A program made the position numbers and the translations under genes. This document shows, in pieces, positions 13,604 through 17,512 of a DNA stretch of 17,512 nucleotides. Under the pieces are notes generated by a model. The model worked only from the letters and a program-made list of their open reading frames with translations, had not been told where the DNA came from and searched no databases. The stretch lies in the NCBI GenBank assembly GCA_964489425.1, contig CAZAYP010000095.1, positions 1-17,512 on the forward strand. Direction: 5' to 3'. Source of the stretch: CAZAYP01 sp964489425 [NCBI: uncultured Verrucomicrobiota bacterium] (GTDB lineage Bacteria; Verrucomicrobiota; Kiritimatiellia; RZYC01). The stretch's first letter is position 1; every line of letters begins with the position of its first letter.

Positions 13604-14398
13604 TCAGCCGCCGGCCATGGGGGGAATATGGAACACGATCAGCCCGGCGGACTGGCCATCCGGAAGAATCACGGGATCGGCATAGAGGTGGATCGTGGCA
13701 TGCCGGCCGGGCGGTTGGGCCACGTACATGGAGGGCGCGGCCTGCCACGGCTTGCGGGTCTCCCAGGCCGCGCGCAGCGCGTTGGCGTCCTCCACCCGGG
13801 CGAACAGCTGGAAGTAGTCCCGCCCGCTGGCTTCGGTGCCGGCGGGGATGTTGAACAGGCGGCCGAAAGCCGTGTTGCCGAAGGCCAGGCGCCCGCGGTT
13901 GTCCAGCACCGCCACCCCCACGGTGGCGCAGTCGAGCGCCGCGCGCCATGTGATGTGGGGCGTGGGCATGAGCGGATCGCCGGCCCGGCCGGCGGCGGCA
14001 TGCGCCAGCCGGGTGCGGTACTTGTCGGCCGCGCGCTGCAGGGTCCGGGTCAGGGTTTCCACGTCCACCGGCTTCATCAGGAAGTCCACGCCGCCGTGGT
14101 GGATGGTCTTGATGGCCGTGTCCATGTCCGGGAACCCGGTCATGACCACCATGACCGTGTGCGGGTACTCGGAGGTGATATGTTCCATGAGTTCCAGGCC
14201 GCTCATGCCGGGCATGCGGATATCCGTCAGCACCAGGTCCGCCGGCGACTCCTTCATCATGGCGAGGGCGTCGGCGGCGGAGGTCACGGTCCGGACATGG
14301 TAGGGCTGGTTGCGCAAGGCCCGCTGCAGGAAGGCGATGACATCGTGGTGATCGTCGACCACCAGCAGGTTCAGCTTATCCGTATTGGCAGCTTGCAT
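13604..14398 (-). CDS. Response regulator: receiver domain plus PAS domain
   Basis: This 264-residue product has a CheY-like receiver (about 8-125) with the acidic pair Asp15/Asp16 (LLVVDDHHD), phospho-acceptor Asp59 (LVLTDIRMPGMSG), the conserved Thr in VVMTGF and the Lys in FLMKPVD. After a linker, residues about 155-262 look like a PAS fold (WRAALDCATVGVAVLDNRGRL, FGNTAFGRLFNI). There is no DNA-binding or enzymatic output domain, so it probably acts by protein contact, plausibly with the ATPase encoded next. No histidine kinase is found in the window. The start is set by GAGGAG six bases before the ATG at 14398; an in-frame GTG at 14419 lies upstream of that site. It is the first gene of the minus-strand operon. 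Confidence 0.88.
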   Translation of the reverse strand: MQAANTDKLNLLVVDDHHDVIAFLQRALRNQPYHVRTVTSAADALAMMKESPADLVLTDIRMPGMSGLELMEHITSEYPHTVMVVMTGFPDMDTAIKTIHHGGVDFLMKPVDVETLTRTLQRAADKYRTRLAHAAAGRAGDPLMPTPHITWRAALDCATVGVAVLDNRGRLAFGNTAFGRLFNIPAGTEASGRDYFQLFARVEDANALRAAWETRKPWQAAPSMYVAQPPGRHATIHLYADPVILPDGQSAGLIVFHIPPMAGG

Positions 14399-14488
14399 AC
14401 CCATCTCCTCGTTGGTCACCCAGCCATCACGTTAGGCCGGTTGGACCCGGATGGCCAGCGAAAATTGCCTGCGCCGCACGAATGTCGA

Positions 14489-14517
14489 TTGCCCGCCTTG
14501 GCTGGTTCGGGTAATAA
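14489..14517 (+). promoter_or_regulatory. Sigma-70-like promoter of the acyltransferase gene
   Basis: TTGCCC (14489-14494) and TAATAA (14512-14517) are spaced by 17 bases. The ATG at 14551 is 33 bases after the -10, giving a leader of roughly 27 bases. The region is the divergent gap shared with the minus-strand operon, whose own promoter could not be placed with confidence. Confidence 0.55.
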
Positions 14518-14550
14518 TGGGATCAGGATGCCAAGAACCAGAGACAGCGT

Positions 14551-15303
14551 ATGAGCCGCGTTACAGAACACCTGCTGGTGGCCCCGACCTCCCACGCGCT
14601 GGGCGTGTTGCTGCATGCGATGCTGGGCCTGCGCTACCGCGTGGCGATCGCCGGCCGCGACCACGTGCGCCGGGCCCGCGGCACGCTGCTGCTGGCCAAC
14701 CATCCCGCGGAGATCGACCCCGCGCTGCTGGTGGTTTTCCTCTGGTTCTGGACCCGGCCGCGCCCCGTGGTGCTGGAATCCGTTTACCAGCGGCCCAGCG
14801 TCCACTGGCTGCTCTGGCTCAACCACGCCCTGCCCATCCCGGACCTGGAGACCGACCGCACCGCCGCGGCGGTGCGCCGCCTGCGCGCGTGCCTGGAGGA
14901 GTTGGGCGCCCGCCTGCGGCAGGGCCAGAACGTGCTGCTGTACCCGTCGGGCCGCCTGTCGCGGGATGGCCGCGAAACCATCGGCAACGCCGCCGGGACG
15001 CAGATGATCCTGGCGCGGAACCCGGAGACCCCGGTGGTGCTCATCCGCACCCGCGGGCTGTGGGGCAGCTCGTTTTCCTGCGTGGGCGGCGACAAGCCGG
15101 ACCTGGAAAAAGCCATGGCCAACGGGGTCCGGTCGGTGCTGCGGCACGGCCTGTTTTTCGGCCCGCGGCGGCGCGTGTCCATCACCTGCGTCCCCGCCCC
15201 GGCGGACTTTCCGCGCCAGGCGCCGCGCCACGAGCTGAACGCCTGGCTGGAAGCCTGGTGGGCCCAGGACGGTCCGGAACCGGCCACGGCCGTGGCCTAT
15301 TAA
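14551..15303 (+). CDS. PlsC-type lysophospholipid acyltransferase
   Basis: This 250-residue product has the PlsC acyltransferase motif NHPAEID (50-56, catalytic His51 and Asp56, HX4D). The second motif is LLYPSGRLSR (129-138), a variant of FPEGTRS. IRTRGLWGSSFS follows, as in the acyltransferase halves of the large fused acyltransferase/acyl-ACP ligase proteins. It would transfer a fatty acyl chain to lysophosphatidic acid or lysophospholipid at the inner face of the membrane. The ligase half is absent here, so this is a stand-alone version. No typical Shine-Dalgarno sequence precedes the ATG. It precedes the carbamoyltransferase gene by about 115 bases, but a separate promoter lies between, so the two are probably not one operon. 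Confidence 0.85.
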   Translation: MSRVTEHLLVAPTSHALGVLLHAMLGLRYRVAIAGRDHVRRARGTLLLANHPAEIDPALLVVFLWFWTRPRPVVLESVYQRPSVHWLLWLNHALPIPDLETDRTAAAVRRLRACLEELGARLRQGQNVLLYPSGRLSRDGRETIGNAAGTQMILARNPETPVVLIRTRGLWGSSFSCVGGDKPDLEKAMANGVRSVLRHGLFFGPRRRVSITCVPAPADFPRQAPRHELNAWLEAWWAQDGPEPATAVAY

Positions 15304-15355
15304 TCGGAAGCCCCGCGCCCAGCGTCCCGGCTCCGCTGCGGAACGGAACAAGGGC

Positions 15356-15385
15356 TTGCAAACCCGGCCGGCGGGATGGTAATTT
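15356..15385 (+). promoter_or_regulatory. Candidate promoter of the carbamoyltransferase gene
   Basis: TTGCAA (15356-15361) and TAATTT (15380-15385) are separated by 18 bases. They lie 32 bases upstream of the ATG at 15418, leaving room for the Shine-Dalgarno sequence GAGGA at 15405-15409. Confidence 0.5.
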
Positions 15386-15417
15386 GCCGCCCATTAACCA
15401 ACGCGAGGAACAAATAC

Positions 15418-16635
15418 ATGAAGAAAAAAGCCACGAAGAAAGCCGCGAAGAAGGCCGATGTGATCAAGGATGTGAAAAACAGCGAAGCCTGCCTGTACGG
15501 CAAGGATTTCCTGCTGACTTGGGACAAGACCCACGACGAGCTGAAGCTGGTCCTGGACGTCGCCCTGGCCATGAAACAACTGTACGAGAAAAACGTGTCG
15601 CTGCGCGTGTTCGACTCGGGGCTGGCGGTTTCCAATTTCCGCGACAACTCGACCCGCACCCGCTTCTCCTTTGCCTCCGCCTCGAACCTGCTGGGGCTGG
15701 CGGTGCAGGATCTGGACGAGGGCAAATCCCAGATCGCCCACGGCGAAACCGTCCGCGAAACCGCCAACATGATCTCGTTCCTCACCCAGGTCATCGGCAT
15801 CCGCGACGACATGTTCCTCGGCGCCGGCCACACCTACATGCTGGAAGTGGCGGCCGCGCTGGATGACGGGTTCCAGAAGGGCGTGCTGCCGCAGCGGCCC
15901 GGCATCGTCAACCTGCAATGCGACGTGGATCACCCCACCCAAACCATGGCCGACCTGGCGTGGCTCCGCCAGCACTTCGGCGGGCTGGACCAGCTGCGCG
16001 GCAAGAAGATCGCCATGACCTGGGCCTACTCGCCCAGCTACGGCAAGCCGCTGTCCGTGCCCCAGGGCATCATCGGCCTGATGACGCGTTTCGGCATGAA
16101 CGTGGTGCTGGCGCATCCCAAGGGCTACGACTTGATCCCCGAGGTGGTGGACGTGGCCCGCAAGAACGCCAAGGTGTCCGGCGGCAGCTTCCAGCAAGTG
16201 GCGTCCATGAACGAGGCGTTCGCCGAGGCGGACATTGTCTACCCCAAATCCTGGGCGTCGTACCAGGTCATGGGCCGGCGCACCGAGCTGCTCAAGAAAC
16301 ACGACAACGATGGGTTGAAAGCCCTCGAAAAAGAGTGCCTGGCGCAAAACGCCCAGCATACCGACTGGGAATGCACCGAGAAAAACATGCAGCTTACCCG
16401 GGGCGGCCAGGCCCTCTACATGCACTGCCTGCCCGCGGATATCAGCGGCGTCTCCTGCAAGCGCGGCGAAGTCCAGGACTCGGTGTTTGAAAAATACCGC
16501 ATCGAGACATACAAGGAAGCGGGCTACAAGCCGTTCATCATCGCGGCCATGATGCTGACCAACCGGTTCCGGGACGTGGGCATGCTGCTGGGCGCCCTGG
16601 CCAAGTATGCGGCCCCGCGCCTGCTGATGGACTGA
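15418..16635 (+). CDS. ygeW: YgeW-type knotted carbamoyltransferase
   Basis: This 405-residue product belongs to the aspartate/ornithine carbamoyltransferase superfamily. The carbamoyl-phosphate loop is FRDNSTRTRF (74-83), with HPTQ at 172-175 and HCLPAD at 336-341. Long blocks identical in style to YgeW follow: LDEGKSQIAHGETVRETANM, MTWAYSPSYGKPLSVPQG (200-217) and IVYPKSWASY. YgeW proteins lack normal ornithine or aspartate activity, and their substrate has not been established to my knowledge; in E. coli the gene sits among purine-catabolism genes. The first 20 residues form a Lys/Ala-rich extension (KKKATKKAAKKAD). The ATG at 15418 is chosen for GAGGA eight bases upstream; a GTG at 15376 would overlap the promoter. 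No arginine, pyrimidine or purine genes are adjacent. Confidence 0.88.
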   Translation: MKKKATKKAAKKADVIKDVKNSEACLYGKDFLLTWDKTHDELKLVLDVALAMKQLYEKNVSLRVFDSGLAVSNFRDNSTRTRFSFASASNLLGLAVQDLDEGKSQIAHGETVRETANMISFLTQVIGIRDDMFLGAGHTYMLEVAAALDDGFQKGVLPQRPGIVNLQCDVDHPTQTMADLAWLRQHFGGLDQLRGKKIAMTWAYSPSYGKPLSVPQGIIGLMTRFGMNVVLAHPKGYDLIPEVVDVARKNAKVSGGSFQQVASMNEAFAEADIVYPKSWASYQVMGRRTELLKKHDNDGLKALEKECLAQNAQHTDWECTEKNMQLTRGGQALYMHCLPADISGVSCKRGEVQDSVFEKYRIETYKEAGYKPFIIAAMMLTNRFRDVGMLLGALAKYAAPRLLMD

Positions 16636-16774
16636 GCCCCGGTCCAATCCGGATTAGCGCGGTAGACTATTTCGGAGCGCCATCAGCCGGCGCGTGCGGA
16701 ACCCACGCCCGGCCTGCGGGAACGAGCGGCAAGGTGGGGCGGGGCTTCCGGACGCGCCATCAGGGGATGTCGAA

Positions 16775-17194
16775 TCAGGCCAGCCCTTTTTTCAAAATCT
16801 GCTGGGTTTTGGCCGCGTCTTTCTTGGCTACGGCGACATAAAAGTGGCACATTTTCCCGGCGGCCATGCCCGACAGGCCTTCAATGTTGATGCCCGCATC
16901 GCCAAGCAGTTGGCACAACCGGGCCGACAAGCCAGCGCGGTCCGGTCCGGTCACGCTGAGGTTGGCGTAGTGGTCGCTCTTGGACATGCCGGCCTGGCGC
17001 GCCGCGCGCGCCTGGGCGGCGCCGCAAATGGGGCCGGTAAAGAAGACCGCCTGCCCCTTGCTGGCCGGGCGGGCAAAGAGGAAGTCCAACTGGGTCTTGG
17101 ATTCAAGCAACCCCTGCAGCTTTGCGGCCAAGGCCCCTGGCTTGTTCGCTGCGAACCCGAACCACACCTCGCGTTTCTCAATCTGGTATGCCAT
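16775..17194 (-). CDS. Tandem ACT-domain protein
   Basis: This 139-residue product has two ACT-like modules of about 65 residues: IEKREVWFGFAANKPGALAA...DFLFARPASKGQAVFFTGP, and then YANLSVTGPDRAGLSARLCQ...INIEGLSGMAAGKMCHFYVAV. The Gly-Ala/Gly-Leu turn after the first strand (KPGALAA, DRAGLSA) is the usual ligand site at ACT dimer interfaces, where amino acids bind. There is no catalytic domain, so it is a stand-alone regulator or sensor protein, as found in amino-acid metabolism. The ATG at 17194 follows a purine-rich GGCAGGG stretch that can serve as ribosome binding site. It is convergent with the carbamoyltransferase gene; a link to amino-acid or carbamoyl metabolism is only a guess. Confidence 0.82.
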   Translation of the reverse strand: MAYQIEKREVWFGFAANKPGALAAKLQGLLESKTQLDFLFARPASKGQAVFFTGPICGAAQARAARQAGMSKSDHYANLSVTGPDRAGLSARLCQLLGDAGINIEGLSGMAAGKMCHFYVAVAKKDAAKTQQILKKGLA

Positions 17195-17512
17195 GGATGC
17201 CCTGCCTTTCTATTTTTTTCTTCTTCTGTATTCCTTAAACAAGCAGCCCTCTGCCCGCGATACTAGGGCCGCGCCACCCGGCGTCAATGGCAAAATCACA
17301 CAAAGCAGAAATCGGTCGGCCACGCACCGGGGCCGGGCGTCACGGCAAACGGGCGCATCTGCGATTCGGTGCACGCCGGCTGCGCCGCTTCCTGAGTTCC
17401 AGATTGATTGTCTGCTATTAAACGGCAAACCCTCACCGAATCACAGATGCGCCCACGGCCCGTTGCGTCAAATAGAAACGACACCGAAATGAAGATCGGT
17501 TGTGGGGGCCGT
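17195..17512. other. Terminal region without a supported gene
   Basis: No open frame here has both a start signal and protein-like content. The first part, read on the minus strand, is a purine-rich leader of the ACT gene (T/C-rich on the plus strand, 17210-17235). The rest is dominated by the inverted repeat at 17351-17454. Partial frames at the window edge cannot be judged. Confidence 0.5.
17351..17454. repeat. 21-bp near-perfect inverted repeat, 62-bp loop
   Basis: The left arm 17351-17371 begins GGGCGCATCTG and ends ATTCGGTG. The right arm 17434-17454 is its reverse complement with one mismatch (17443). The nine-base direct repeat ACGGCAAAC precedes both: at 17342-17350, immediately before the left arm, and at 17422-17430, three bases before the right arm. 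No transposase or target duplication is visible. It may be a cruciform or RNA-hairpin element or a small non-autonomous mobile repeat. Confidence 0.7.

Noticed and set aside
11679-13685. Plus-strand ORF of 668 codons opposite the HAMP and ATPase genes
   Set aside because: Low-complexity His/Gln/Arg-rich shadow; the opposite strand encodes recognisable families.
13596-13949. N-terminal extension of the MinD/ParA ATPase
   Set aside because: The extension overlaps the PAS part of the response-regulator gene in another frame and lacks protein-like content. The P-loop follows the ATG at 13595 as expected.
17351-17454. Terminal inverted repeats of an insertion sequence
   Set aside because: Only 62 bases lie between the arms; no transposase and no target duplication seen.

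Overview
The window is GC-rich bacterial chromosome with dense genes on both strands, interrupted near the middle by a lower-GC stretch of small genes (about 5.7-8.5 kb). No rRNA, tRNA, CRISPR array or intact transposon was seen. The best taxonomic guess is the PVC superphylum, perhaps Kiritimatiellota, Verrucomicrobiota or Lentisphaerota. This rests on gene style (YgeW-type carbamoyltransferase, ligase-type PlsC acyltransferase) and on a short palindromic repeat between convergent genes. It is an inference, not a marker-gene assignment.

Layout. 1-396 is non-coding sequence with an inverted repeat. 397-2446 is a two-gene unit: an RlmB/TrmH-type rRNA 2'-O-methyltransferase followed by a CNT/NupC-type nucleoside transporter. 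2463-2543 is a three-unit array of a 19-bp palindrome with an exact 31-bp period, lying between convergent genes. 2586-4424 (minus) is a fused short-chain dehydrogenase plus PLP aminotransferase, divergent from a family-2 glycosyltransferase (4537-5670).

5.7-8.5 kb is an accessory island. It holds a RelE/ParE-Phd toxin-antitoxin pair, a chimeric membrane/PIN-fragment ORF, a 43-residue membrane peptide, a lipoprotein, and a BrnT toxin with its antitoxin on the minus strand. 8528-9142 (minus) is a secreted DUF985-type cupin.

9199-14398 (minus) is a tightly packed four-gene operon. Its genes, in order of transcription, are a REC-PAS response regulator without a DNA-binding domain, a MinD/ParA-type ATPase, a membrane protein joining an ECF-S-like region to HAMP and a coiled coil, and an 855-residue protein whose C-terminal third resembles S-adenosylhomocysteine hydrolase. 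This operon is the best candidate in the window for an undescribed system, probably sensory or regulatory at the membrane.

14551-15303 is a PlsC-type acyltransferase, 15418-16635 a YgeW-type knotted carbamoyltransferase, and 16775-17194 (minus) a tandem ACT-domain protein. The last 318 bases carry a near-perfect 21-bp inverted repeat but no supported gene.

A cross-cutting observation is that several genes (397, 4424, 5813, 8253) have a -10-like hexamer ending 6-9 bases before the start codon and no Shine-Dalgarno sequence. This suggests leaderless or near-leaderless mRNAs. Other genes (1157, 6954, 9142, 14398, 15418) have clear Shine-Dalgarno sites.
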